Assembly: GCA_902797705.1 (NCBI GenBank)
Contig: CADBTX010000348.1
Span: forward strand, 1-13,319
Direction of reading: 5' to 3'
Length of the DNA stretch: 13,319 nucleotides
DNA from: an uncultured Lachnospiraceae bacterium
Lineage (GTDB): Bacteria > Bacillota > Clostridia > Lachnospirales > Lachnospiraceae
In this document: piece after piece, positions 6,963 to 13,319 of the stretch
How the letters are laid out: each line of letters starts with the position of its first letter
Position numbering within the stretch: the first letter of the stretch is position 1
Translations under genes and position numbers: made by a program
The notes under the pieces: generated by a model
Database searches by the model: none
What the model was told of the DNA's origin: nothing
Seen by the model: the letters and a program-made list of their open reading frames with translations, nothing else

Positions 6963-9548
6963 TCACTTCTTCCTGGAATAGGGAGTGCCCTCCAGCGGAA
7001 GTGTATATCGTCTCTTTCCGTCCCATCTGAAATATGCATCTGATATGGCCGGCGCAGTAGGTATTGAGGTGATCTCTCCAATGCCTATGGCTCCGTTTGC
7101 CTTGTCAAGTCCCGGCTTATCAACGACTATAGCCTTTACCTCCGGAACGTCAGGGGCACGGAAGAGTCCCAGAGTCCCGTATTTCCCGGTGGGCTTGCAG
7201 TTATCGTCTATGGGATACTGCTCCGTAAGTGCATAACCCATGGACATCACCACGCCGCCCTCTATCTGTCCTTCGCAGGAAAGAGGATTCACAGCCTTTC
7301 CCACATCATGGGCAGCGACCATCAATTTAACCTTTCCCGTTTCCTTATCAAGGACGCACATCTGGGTGGCATACCCGTAAGCCACATGGGATACGGGATT
7401 TGGTTTATCCGCTCCCAGAGGGTCGGTGGCCGCCAGATATTCTCCGTAAAATTCCTGTCCGATAAGATCCTTAAGGCTCTTTCCCTTCAAGGCCTCCACC
7501 AGCTTCTCACAGGCCCTTCTCACGGCCTCTCCAGTGATAAGGGTCTGTCTGGATCCTGAAGTATCTCCGGAATCGGGAGCGATCCAGGTATTGCTCCGTT
7601 CATATACTATGGATTCCGGGCCGATCCCCGCATTGGTGACCACCATCTGTGTCAGGACCGTTCCAAGGCCCTGTCCTATACAGGAAGCTCCGGAATAGAT
7701 ATGTACCTTTGCATCCTCTTCCACGATAAGCTTTGCCCTGCCCCAGTCCGGAAGGCCTACTCCCACTCCGGAATTCTTCATGGCAGATGCCAGACCCACG
7801 GGATCTCCATTCTTTACTGCCTCGTCAAAGTAGGGCTTTACCGCCTCAAGGGTCTCCACAAGTCCGGTTTCCGGCCCCACGATCTGTCCGTTTGGAAGCA
7901 CTCCTCCGGGCTTTATGGCGTTTCTCATCCGTATCTCCCAGGGACTTATCCCCACCTTGTCCGCCATCATGTTGAGAAGTGTCTCGGTGGCAAAGCAGGT
8001 CTGGGTGACGCCAAAGCCCCGGAAGGCTCCCGCCGGGGGATTATTGGTATAGTAAGCCGTACCCTCTATCTCAAAATTCTCATAGGCGTAAGGTCCCGCC
8101 GCATGGGTACAGGCTCTCTCAAGCACCGGTCCACCAAGGGACGCAAAAGCCCCTGTATCGGAAATCACCTTTGCCTTAACCCCCTGGATCACGCCGTTCT
8201 CATCGCAGCCCATGGTGAAATCCATCCACATGGGATGCCTTTTAGGATGTATAAGTATAGACTCCTGCCTTGAAAGCTTTACCTTTACCGGAACACGGGA
8301 AACATACGCTATAAGGGCGGCATGATGCTGTACTGACATATCTTCCTTGCCGCCGAAGCCTCCTCCCACGAGCTGGTTTTCCACCTGACAGTGCTCATAG
8401 TCCACTCCCAGCATGGCAGCGCACTCATGCATGGTGGTATGGGAGCTCTGATCCGTGGTAAGGAGCTTTACTCCACCGTTATCAATGGGAAGCGCCACAC
8501 AGCACTCCGGCTCAAGAAAAGCGTGTTCAGTCCAGGGAGTCTCAAAATGCCCGGTCAACACATATTTACTGTTCTTTATGGCCTCTTCCGCATTTCCTCT
8601 GGAAACGTGCTTAAAAGCCTGAACATTATCCTTATCGGTCTCAAATACTAAAGGCGCCCCTTCCGCAGCGGCCTCAAAGGGATCATGGACCGCAGGGAGA
8701 ACCTCATATTCCACGTGCACCAGCTTCTTTGCCTTTTCCAGGGTCTCCAGATCCCTGGCGCACACAAGGGCCACGGAATCACCCAGATAATGGGTGATCT
8801 CACCCTCCGGGATAAGTGTCGGCTGGTCCTTCTTTATATGTCCCACGTAATTCTTTCCGGGGATATCCTTTGCGGTAAGAACGGAAACCACACCTGGCAG
8901 AGCCTCGGCCTCAGAGGTATCGATCTTTAATACACGGGCTCTCGGATATTCGCTCCTCACAGCGCTTCCGTAGCACATTCCATCCACATAGATATCATCA
9001 GGGAACTTACCGTAACCCTGAACCTTTTCCGCCACATCTATGCGCTGTACTCTCGATCCCACTTCAAAGTCATTCGCTCCCGGAGAAGGGATCTCTCCCT
9101 CCCGGAAGATCTTTGCCGCGAGTATTATGGCATCCACTATCTTTACATAACCGGTACAGCGGCAGATATTTCCGCGGATCGCAGCGGCAGCCTCTTCCCT
9201 TGTGGGATCGGGATTACTGTCTATAAGAGCCTTGGCACACATCACCATTCCCGGCGTACAGAAACCACACTGAACAGCCCCCGCTTCTCCGAAGGCGTAG
9301 GTGAATATCTCCTTTTCCCTGTCCGAAAGCCCCTCCACCGTGAGGATCTGCTTTCCATCCAGCTTGTCCGTCTGCTGGATACAGGCTCTCATCGGCTTTC
9401 CGTCGATAAGCACCGTACAGGTGCCGCAGGCTCCCTCGCTGCATCCATCCTTTACACTGGTGAGATGAAGGGTATCCCGAAGGAAACGTATCAGCTTCTG
9501 ATTTTTATCCGATGTAACACTTTTACCATTAACAATAAAAACAGACAT
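6963..9548 (-). CDS. Fused 2Fe-2S/molybdopterin hydroxylase, selenium-dependent xanthine dehydrogenase type
   Basis: A single 861-residue chain joins a two-cluster 2Fe-2S domain to a molybdopterin catalytic domain, without an FAD domain. Fe-S ligands are Cys36, 41, 44 and 56, then Cys94, 97, 129 and 131. The a/b-hammerhead domain begins near 165. Mo-domain motifs are GGGFGG (395-400), GAFRGFG with Arg510, IGQG (624-627) and GIGE with the catalytic Glu825. This architecture and length match the selenium-dependent xanthine dehydrogenase family, in which a labile selenium is bound at Mo; no selenocysteine is encoded. An upstream TTG at 9578 lies in frame, but the ATG at 9548 has GGGAG 5 bases upstream and begins directly at the ferredoxin fold, so I use it. 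It has its own promoter and sits next to Se/S-delivery genes. Xanthine is the likely substrate, though other N-heterocycles are possible. Confidence 0.88.
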   Translation of the reverse strand: MSVFIVNGKSVTSDKNQKLIRFLRDTLHLTSVKDGCSEGACGTCTVLIDGKPMRACIQQTDKLDGKQILTVEGLSDREKEIFTYAFGEAGAVQCGFCTPGMVMCAKALIDSNPDPTREEAAAAIRGNICRCTGYVKIVDAIILAAKIFREGEIPSPGANDFEVGSRVQRIDVAEKVQGYGKFPDDIYVDGMCYGSAVRSEYPRARVLKIDTSEAEALPGVVSVLTAKDIPGKNYVGHIKKDQPTLIPEGEITHYLGDSVALVCARDLETLEKAKKLVHVEYEVLPAVHDPFEAAAEGAPLVFETDKDNVQAFKHVSRGNAEEAIKNSKYVLTGHFETPWTEHAFLEPECCVALPIDNGGVKLLTTDQSSHTTMHECAAMLGVDYEHCQVENQLVGGGFGGKEDMSVQHHAALIAYVSRVPVKVKLSRQESILIHPKRHPMWMDFTMGCDENGVIQGVKAKVISDTGAFASLGGPVLERACTHAAGPYAYENFEIEGTAYYTNNPPAGAFRGFGVTQTCFATETLLNMMADKVGISPWEIRMRNAIKPGGVLPNGQIVGPETGLVETLEAVKPYFDEAVKNGDPVGLASAMKNSGVGVGLPDWGRAKLIVEEDAKVHIYSGASCIGQGLGTVLTQMVVTNAGIGPESIVYERSNTWIAPDSGDTSGSRQTLITGEAVRRACEKLVEALKGKSLKDLIGQEFYGEYLAATDPLGADKPNPVSHVAYGYATQMCVLDKETGKVKLMVAAHDVGKAVNPLSCEGQIEGGVVMSMGYALTEQYPIDDNCKPTGKYGTLGLFRAPDVPEVKAIVVDKPGLDKANGAIGIGEITSIPTAPAISDAYFRWDGKRRYTLPLEGTPYSRKK

Positions 9549-9571
9549 GTCCGCTCCCAAAAATTTTGTCA

Positions 9572-9595
9572 AAACCAAGACAATTTGTTTGGTTT
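9572..9595. promoter_or_regulatory. 24-bp near-palindrome in the leader of the fused hydroxylase (candidate operator)
   Basis: The arms AAACCAA (9572-9578) and TTGGTTT (9589-9595) are perfect complements around a 10-base centre. The dyad continues at the middle (AA/TT), giving 9 of 12 symmetric positions. It begins at about the expected transcription start and lies between the promoter and the ribosome binding site. That is a typical repressor position. No regulator is encoded in the window. Confidence 0.45.
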
Positions 9596-9603
9596 ATTTG
9601 TAC

Positions 9604-9631
9604 ATTATACCATAAAAGGGTTAAAAAACAA
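9604..9631 (-). promoter_or_regulatory. Extended -10 promoter for the fused hydroxylase
   Basis: On the minus strand TTGTTT (9626-9631) is followed after 16 bases by a perfect TATAAT (9604-9609), preceded by TGG, which makes an extended -10 element. The start would fall near 9597, giving a leader of about 49 bases to the ATG at 9548. This separates transcription of the hydroxylase from the Se/S gene run upstream. Confidence 0.75.
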
Positions 9632-9666
9632 TTGATCATCCGTCATTTTGTCAGAATCGTTATACA

Positions 9667-9713
9667 GGATAAAATATCACGGGGCAGCTTTCGACTATGA
9701 TCACTCCCCATAT
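9667..9713 (-). terminator. Possible weak terminator after the Se/S gene run
   Basis: Just after the stop codon of the second DUF3343 gene the minus strand can fold ATAT-GGGGAG (9704-9713) with CTGCCCC and ATAT (9674-9687), allowing one bulged G and a GTG bulge, followed by TTTTATCC. The stem is imperfect and the T-run short. The case rests mainly on its position between a finished operon and a new promoter. Confidence 0.3.
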
Positions 9714-9716
9714 CAT

Positions 9717-9956
9717 TTAAAAGACAGAGAGAACACGTATCACCTGGGGATCCACGCCGGCTGAAAGAAGACTATGACTGATCTCCTCCTCATTTTCCGG
9801 CGGTGCGCTCCAGGCAAGACCGCATCCGGCGGATATCTCCCCGGGAAGGGGGATCAGTCTGCCGGATACGTTGTTGTTATGACAGTACTCCTCAAATGCC
9901 ATTGCATCGTGAGTCGTATGAAATGCGATTATAAGACGCGGTCTTTTCCTGATCAT
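9717..9956 (-). CDS. DUF3343 putative Se/S carrier protein (second copy)
   Basis: A small cytosolic protein of 79 residues. It shares with the DUF3343 protein at 11730-11987 the pattern R-x2-P-x-P...I...AGCG; here RLIPLP (33-38) and AGCG (43-46). A second cysteine (Cys25, EEYC) has no counterpart in the other copy. DUF3343 proteins recur beside yedF, selD and cysteine desulfurase genes and are regarded as putative selenium or sulfur carriers, with the Gly-Cys-Gly cysteine as probable carrier site. The biochemical role is not proven. The ATG is 8 bp after the yedF stop with only a weak GGAA ribosome binding site, so coupled translation is likely. It is the last gene of the run before a possible terminator. 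Confidence 0.78.
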   Translation of the reverse strand: MIRKRPRLIIAFHTTHDAMAFEEYCHNNNVSGRLIPLPGEISAGCGLAWSAPPENEEEISHSLLSAGVDPQVIRVLSVF

Positions 9957-9964
9957 TATTCCGG

Positions 9965-10591
9965 TCAGGGCCTTATTATGAGAGCGGCATTTGTCTCAGC
10001 TTCCACAATATCATACATATTGGATACTATGCCAACCTTAAGCTTTTCCTTCAGACCGTAGTAATCAAGGCAGGTTCCGCAGGTCATGACCGTGGCACCG
10101 GCATCGGAGAGATCCTTAAGATCACTTACGGTATCCGGATCCTCTGTGGTGAGGAAGGCGCCTCTGTTATAGCATATTACCTTATCAGGGATCCGATCCT
10201 GACTCTTAAGGGCAAAGATAAAGGCTTTCATGAGCTTTTTACCAAGAGCCTCGTCTCCGCTTCCCATGGTATCTCCGGAGATCACCACTACCCTTTCACC
10301 TCCCGAAGGTACAAGGCAGCTTATTTCCTCATCAGCTCCTGCCGCAGCCTCCACCTTTCCGGCCTCGACCTTTATACTGACCTCAAATTCCTTTTCTCCC
10401 TTTTTCTCATGAGACACCTCAAAGCCATACTTATTCCCGAGCCTTGTAAGGTTCTGCACAGCCGTATCGTTATCCACCTGTACTGTAAGGACACCGTCCT
10501 CACTAAAATCCGAAAGCGCCTTCTTTGCGTTTATAACCGGAAGGGGACAGGCCATTCCTCTGCAATCTATTGTTTTATCCAACTTACTCAC
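9965..10591 (-). CDS. yedF: Selenium metabolism protein YedF
   Basis: A 208-residue two-domain protein. The N-terminal TusA/SirA-like domain (1-75) has the sulfurtransferase motif CRGMACPLP with Cys10 and the CPxP cysteine Cys15. The C-terminal domain (about 95-208) is DsrE-like and ends with MTCGTCLDYYG (Cys171, Cys174). A charged, alanine-rich linker joins them. This is the layout of the YedF family that accompanies selenium-dependent molybdenum hydroxylases. TusA-like domains accept persulfide sulfur from cysteine desulfurases, so YedF is inferred to relay S or Se, possibly between its own two domains. Its ATG lies 8 bp inside the end of the cysteine desulfurase gene, which argues for coupled, near-stoichiometric synthesis. 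Confidence 0.9.
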   Translation of the reverse strand: MSKLDKTIDCRGMACPLPVINAKKALSDFSEDGVLTVQVDNDTAVQNLTRLGNKYGFEVSHEKKGEKEFEVSIKVEAGKVEAAAGADEEISCLVPSGGERVVVISGDTMGSGDEALGKKLMKAFIFALKSQDRIPDKVICYNRGAFLTTEDPDTVSDLKDLSDAGATVMTCGTCLDYYGLKEKLKVGIVSNMYDIVEAETNAALIIRP

Positions 10592-11729
10592 TCCTTTCTG
10601 CTATATCCTTAACAGCATCCGCTGCTATTTCACACTCTTCAACCGTATTATAATACCCGAAGCTGAAACGTACAGCCCCCCGGGACTCTGTTCCAAGCGC
10701 CTTATGCATCAGGGGAGCGCAGTGGGCTCCGGCCCTTACGGCGATATCGTAATTAAATGACAGTTCATCCGCCACCACGGCAGAATCCAGGTCTCCTATA
10801 TTTAGCGTGACTATGGGACAGCGCTCTTTAGGAGAAAAGTCACCGTAGACCCTGACAGAGGGAATATCCTTAACCCTGTCGTAAAAAAGCCTCATAAGCT
10901 TTATCTCATGCTCATGTATCTTACTGATACCCGTTTCATCGATAAACTCCATGGCGGCAAGGAGTCCCGCGATCCCGTGTCCGTTTAATGTCCCGGCTTC
11001 AAGCCTTGTTGGGTATTCCCGGGGCTGCTCTTTTAAGTATGACTGGACGCCGGTGCCTCCCGTCTTAAAGGGCCTCACATCAATATCTCCGCGGATGCAA
11101 AGCCCTCCGGTGCCCTGGGGTCCCATAAGGGACTTATGTCCCGTGAAACAGAGTATGGAAACCTTCGACTCCTCCATATCGATGCCGATACTGCCTCCTG
11201 TCTGTGAGGCATCGAGGATAAATAAAAGTCCGTGCCGTTCTGCCGTCTCCCCTATCCTTTTGATATCCAGAAGGTTCCCTGTCAGATTCGAGCCGTGGGT
11301 ACAGACTATGGCCCGGGTTTCCGGTCGTATGGCCCTTTCAAAATCCTCATATTCCACGCAGCCTTTTTTATCCGCCTTGATAATGGACAGTTTCACCTGT
11401 CTTTCCTTTTCAAGCCTGTAGAGGGGCCGCAGAACGGAATTATGCTCAAGCTCCGTTGTGATCACATGATCACCCTCTCCTATGGTACCGCTTATGGCGA
11501 TATTGAGAGCCTCCGTGGAATTATTTGTAAACACGGTCTGCTCCGGCCTTTTTGAATTAAATAAAGCCGCCGCCCTGCTCCTTGCCTTGTAGATCACCCT
11601 GTTGGAATCCAGACTGGATCCGTGGGCTCCCCTGGAAGCATTTCCAAGGGTAGTAAGGGCCTCCGTTACGGCCTTCACCACACACTCCGGCTTTCTCAGT
11701 GTAGTGGCTGCATTGTCCAAGTAGATCAT
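10584..11729 (-). CDS. Cysteine desulfurase family protein (class V aminotransferase, EF2568-like)
   Basis: A 381-residue PLP enzyme that would remove sulfur from cysteine (or selenium from selenocysteine) as an enzyme-bound persulfide or selenide. Seen: YLDNAATT (3-10), NNSTEA (69-74), His96, the cofactor aspartate in ILDASQTGG (Asp173), the PLP lysine in TGHKSLMGP (Lys199) and the catalytic loop AGAHCAPL with Cys337. The sequence matches the cysteine desulfurase subfamily of selenium-linked clusters (Enterococcus EF2568 type) better than housekeeping IscS or SufS. The ATG immediately follows the stop of the upstream DUF3343 gene with no spacer (TAAATG). Neighbours on both sides are candidate Se/S acceptors, so this is the likely source of activated S or Se. 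Cysteine versus selenocysteine preference cannot be told from sequence. Confidence 0.9.
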   Translation of the reverse strand: MIYLDNAATTLRKPECVVKAVTEALTTLGNASRGAHGSSLDSNRVIYKARSRAAALFNSKRPEQTVFTNNSTEALNIAISGTIGEGDHVITTELEHNSVLRPLYRLEKERQVKLSIIKADKKGCVEYEDFERAIRPETRAIVCTHGSNLTGNLLDIKRIGETAERHGLLFILDASQTGGSIGIDMEESKVSILCFTGHKSLMGPQGTGGLCIRGDIDVRPFKTGGTGVQSYLKEQPREYPTRLEAGTLNGHGIAGLLAAMEFIDETGISKIHEHEIKLMRLFYDRVKDIPSVRVYGDFSPKERCPIVTLNIGDLDSAVVADELSFNYDIAVRAGAHCAPLMHKALGTESRGAVRFSFGYYNTVEECEIAADAVKDIAERSE

Positions 11730-11987
11730 TTAACAGTACCTGTCTCTCTTTGGTTTCAGTTCATTCTGAAGGGAGGCGATGTCATAATACGCCGCCTTTG
11801 TTTCTTCTATCACGGCTCTCGCTCTCTCTATCCACTCCGGAGTCACAAGAAGGGAAACCCCGCAGCCCGCATTGACCCTTATGGAAGCCGGAGCCGGCGC
11901 TATACGGTTTTCAACGCCGGCCCGGTCCAAAAGATCATGAAGTGCCAGAGCCTGTTCATAATTCTCAAAGAGAATGTAGTAACGCAT
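11730..11987 (-). CDS. DUF3343 putative Se/S carrier protein (first copy)
   Basis: A small protein of 85 residues with one compact domain: RYYILF (2-7) at the first strand, RIAPAPASIRVNAGCG (28-43) in the middle, and a helical, charged C-terminus. Internal cysteine is limited to Cys42 of the GCG motif, with a second one as the final residue (Cys85). DUF3343 members are annotated as putative Se/S carriers from their neighbourhoods. The protein is only distantly similar to the copy at 9717-9956, so this is an old paralogue pair rather than a recent duplication. It begins 2 bp after the reductase stop and ends directly against the cysteine desulfurase start. Transfer from the desulfurase to Cys42 is an inference. 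Confidence 0.8.
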   Translation of the reverse strand: MRYYILFENYEQALALHDLLDRAGVENRIAPAPASIRVNAGCGVSLLVTPEWIERARAVIEETKAAYYDIASLQNELKPKRDRYC

Positions 11988-11989
11988 GA

Positions 11990-13264
11990 TTATGAATTAA
12001 GCATCTCCACAAAGGCCTCGATACGGGTCCGAAGCTGTCCGGAATCGGAATCCTCATAGTCCGTCTCAAGTGAAAGAACGGGGATACCCTCCTTCTTAAG
12101 GGCCTCGGATACGTTCTTTTTCTCGATGTCATAGAGTCCGCAGAACTTAAGGCTGCAGTCAATGACTCCGTCTGCCTTGTATTCCCTGGCGAGACGGATG
12201 ATATCCTCGATACGTCCGGGATTCGGTGTAAAGCAGGCGCAGTTATTCTTCATATACCTTTCCGAAAGAGCCATAAAGAGGCCATCCAGAGTATCTGCGC
12301 TTCCGTCTACCAGATTCTCGAAATAGCGGGTTCCGGTACACATCTCTTCGCAGACAACAGCCGCGCCGCTGGTCTCGATGATATTGTGCAGCTTCCAGTT
12401 CGGAACCGCCAGAGGAGTTCCGGTAACAAGTATCCTCTTTGTTCCCTCCTTCACTACAGATACGCCGTTCTTTATCCTCTCTTCCAGCTCATCCGCAAGC
12501 TTGTTGCACATTTCAGCGCAGCGCACAGGATCGTCAAAGAAGGAGATCTGTGTCATGAGCAGAGTATCACGGCCGGAGATTGGAAGAGTCAGGGACTTCC
12601 TGGCGTCATAGACCCTCTTCATGGCCTTTCTCTTCTCATTGATGATGTTGATCGCCTCTTTAAGCTTTTCAACGCTGAGAGTGTTTCCGGTGATCTCCTC
12701 AGCCTTTTTGGCAAAGTCCGCGATCTCGTCCTTCCACTTCTCAATGTCCTTCTGACGCTTCATCTGAGGCACATCCATGATGATCATCGGCACGTCCTCA
12801 CCCAGTATCTCATAGGCCTTCTTCTTTCCGTCACAGGTGGTCTCACCCACATAGACATCGGCTATCCTGAAGAAGGGACAGGTCCTTCCGAGACGTGCCC
12901 CTACGGAAGCCTTGATAAGAGGGCAGGTATTCTTCGGAAGCACAGCCTCTCCTCCCGGTACCCAGAACTGAGATCCCCCGCAGAGTCCGGTAACGATGCC
13001 GTTTAATGCGACAATGATCTCGTCCGGAACAAAAACACAGAAGGTTCCGAATACCTTCCGTCCTTTTTTCTGCTCCTCGATAAGCTCTGCGGGACGTATG
13101 CCGTGTACCTCAGAGATGACAAGATCCCAGAACTCCATTGCCTTGGGTCGGTTCTCCTGTGTCAGGAACACATCTCCCACTGCCGTTGGGAGCACCTGAC
13201 AGAGATTGTCGTGAGACTCCAGATCCATTCCCAGATCCTTCCACATTTTTACATAATCAGCCAT
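11990..13264 (-). CDS. 2-hydroxyacyl-CoA dehydratase-like double-cubane-cluster reductase (HgdB/YjiM family)
   Basis: A 424-residue protein of the HgdB/FldB/YjiM superfamily: two Rossmann-like lobes carrying Fe-S cluster cysteines. Candidate ligands are Cys114 (NTCPLIK), Cys129 (RTCPFF), Cys144 (TTCDGKKK), Cys309 (EEMCTGTR), Cys342 and Cys344 (NNCACF), Cys370 and Cys375 (DCSLKFC). The TTCDGKKK motif and the solitary subunit resemble the double-cubane-cluster reductases, which with an ATP-dependent activator drive low-potential reductions, more than true dehydratases, which need two subunits. Neither a partner subunit nor an activator is in the window; they may lie to the right. GGAGG 7 bases upstream supports the ATG. 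The substrate is unknown. Being first in a run with Se/S genes suggests a role in reducing or activating Se or S species, which is an inference. Confidence 0.82.
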   Translation of the reverse strand: MADYVKMWKDLGMDLESHDNLCQVLPTAVGDVFLTQENRPKAMEFWDLVISEVHGIRPAELIEEQKKGRKVFGTFCVFVPDEIIVALNGIVTGLCGGSQFWVPGGEAVLPKNTCPLIKASVGARLGRTCPFFRIADVYVGETTCDGKKKAYEILGEDVPMIIMDVPQMKRQKDIEKWKDEIADFAKKAEEITGNTLSVEKLKEAINIINEKRKAMKRVYDARKSLTLPISGRDTLLMTQISFFDDPVRCAEMCNKLADELEERIKNGVSVVKEGTKRILVTGTPLAVPNWKLHNIIETSGAAVVCEEMCTGTRYFENLVDGSADTLDGLFMALSERYMKNNCACFTPNPGRIEDIIRLAREYKADGVIDCSLKFCGLYDIEKKNVSEALKKEGIPVLSLETDYEDSDSGQLRTRIEAFVEMLNS

Positions 13265-13285
13265 TTTTGATCCTCCATTATTTTA

Positions 13286-13300
13286 TGATTCAGACGCCAA
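13286..13300 (-). promoter_or_regulatory. Conserved 15-base box upstream of the reductase, also present upstream of xdhA
   Basis: On the minus strand TTGGCGTCTGAATCA lies 21 bases before the reductase start codon. A copy with one difference (TTGGCGTCCGAATCA) lies at 6331-6345, upstream of xdhA and at the start of the mocA transcript. It is not clearly palindromic. A shared regulator site is possible; its proximity to the ribosome binding site here would suit repression. Confidence 0.35.
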
Positions 13301-13319
13301 AAGTCACATTTTGATTAAA

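Noticed and set aside
8005..8020. A partial copy of the 15-base box (GACGCCAA)
   Set aside because: Only 8 bases match and it is within hydroxylase coding sequence, so it is probably chance.
6963..9548. Possible selenocysteine (in-frame TGA) in the selenium-type hydroxylase
   Set aside because: The frame is continuous with no internal TGA. In this family selenium is a labile ligand of the cofactor and not a selenocysteine residue.
9549..9578. An in-frame TTG start that would add 10 residues to the fused hydroxylase
   Set aside because: It has no ribosome binding site and lies inside the near-palindrome. The ATG at 9548 has GGGAG at proper spacing and fits the family N-terminus.
13265..13319. 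Promoter for the reductase gene (GTGACT-N16-TAAAAT on the minus strand)
   Set aside because: The expected start would fall on the ribosome binding site itself, and the sequence ends too soon to exclude read-through from a gene to the right.

Overview
The window looks like part of a chromosome from a strictly anaerobic Gram-positive bacterium, probably class Clostridia and perhaps Lachnospiraceae. This is inferred from strong AGGAGG-type ribosome binding sites, tightly overlapping operon genes, a clostridial gene neighbourhood and a lipoprotein signal sequence. It carries a purine/molybdenum-hydroxylase island together with genes of the kind thought to supply labile (non-selenocysteine) selenium to molybdenum hydroxylases. 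All genes lie on the minus strand except one, so the layout below follows transcription from right to left.

Region 1 (13264 to 9717) is a compact five-gene run: a 2-hydroxyacyl-CoA-dehydratase-like (double-cubane type) reductase, a small DUF3343 putative Se/S carrier, a class V cysteine desulfurase (the EF2568-like family of selenium clusters), YedF (TusA-like plus DsrE-like domains), and a second DUF3343 protein. Gaps are 8 bp or less, or the genes overlap. It reads as a sulfur/selenium mobilisation and relay module. selD, yqeB and yqeC, the usual companions, are not in the window.

Region 2 (9716 to 6963) begins with a 168-bp intergenic stretch holding a good extended -10 promoter and a 24-bp near-palindrome. 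It drives an 861-residue fused 2Fe-2S/molybdopterin hydroxylase resembling selenium-dependent xanthine dehydrogenase. Convergent to it, separated by a single base, is the only plus-strand gene: mocA, a molybdenum cofactor nucleotidyltransferase with its own near-consensus promoter.

Region 3 (6194 to 160) is a second operon: xdhA-xdhB-xdhC (three-subunit xanthine dehydrogenase: Mo subunit, FAD subunit, 2Fe-2S subunit), guanine deaminase, and a MoeA-like molybdopterin-binding protein with a cysteine-rich tail. A Rho-independent terminator overlaps the end of that last gene. The start of a lipoprotein gene follows and runs off the left edge; it is probably a molybdate-binding protein (ModA).

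Together the genes describe conversion of guanine to xanthine (GuaD) and on to urate or a related hydroxylated product (XdhABC and/or the fused enzyme). They also cover molybdate uptake, cofactor nucleotide transfer and a dedicated Se/S delivery route for the catalytic Mo centre. No stretch longer than 300 bases lacks a gene. I see no tRNA, rRNA, CRISPR array, transposon or known riboswitch.
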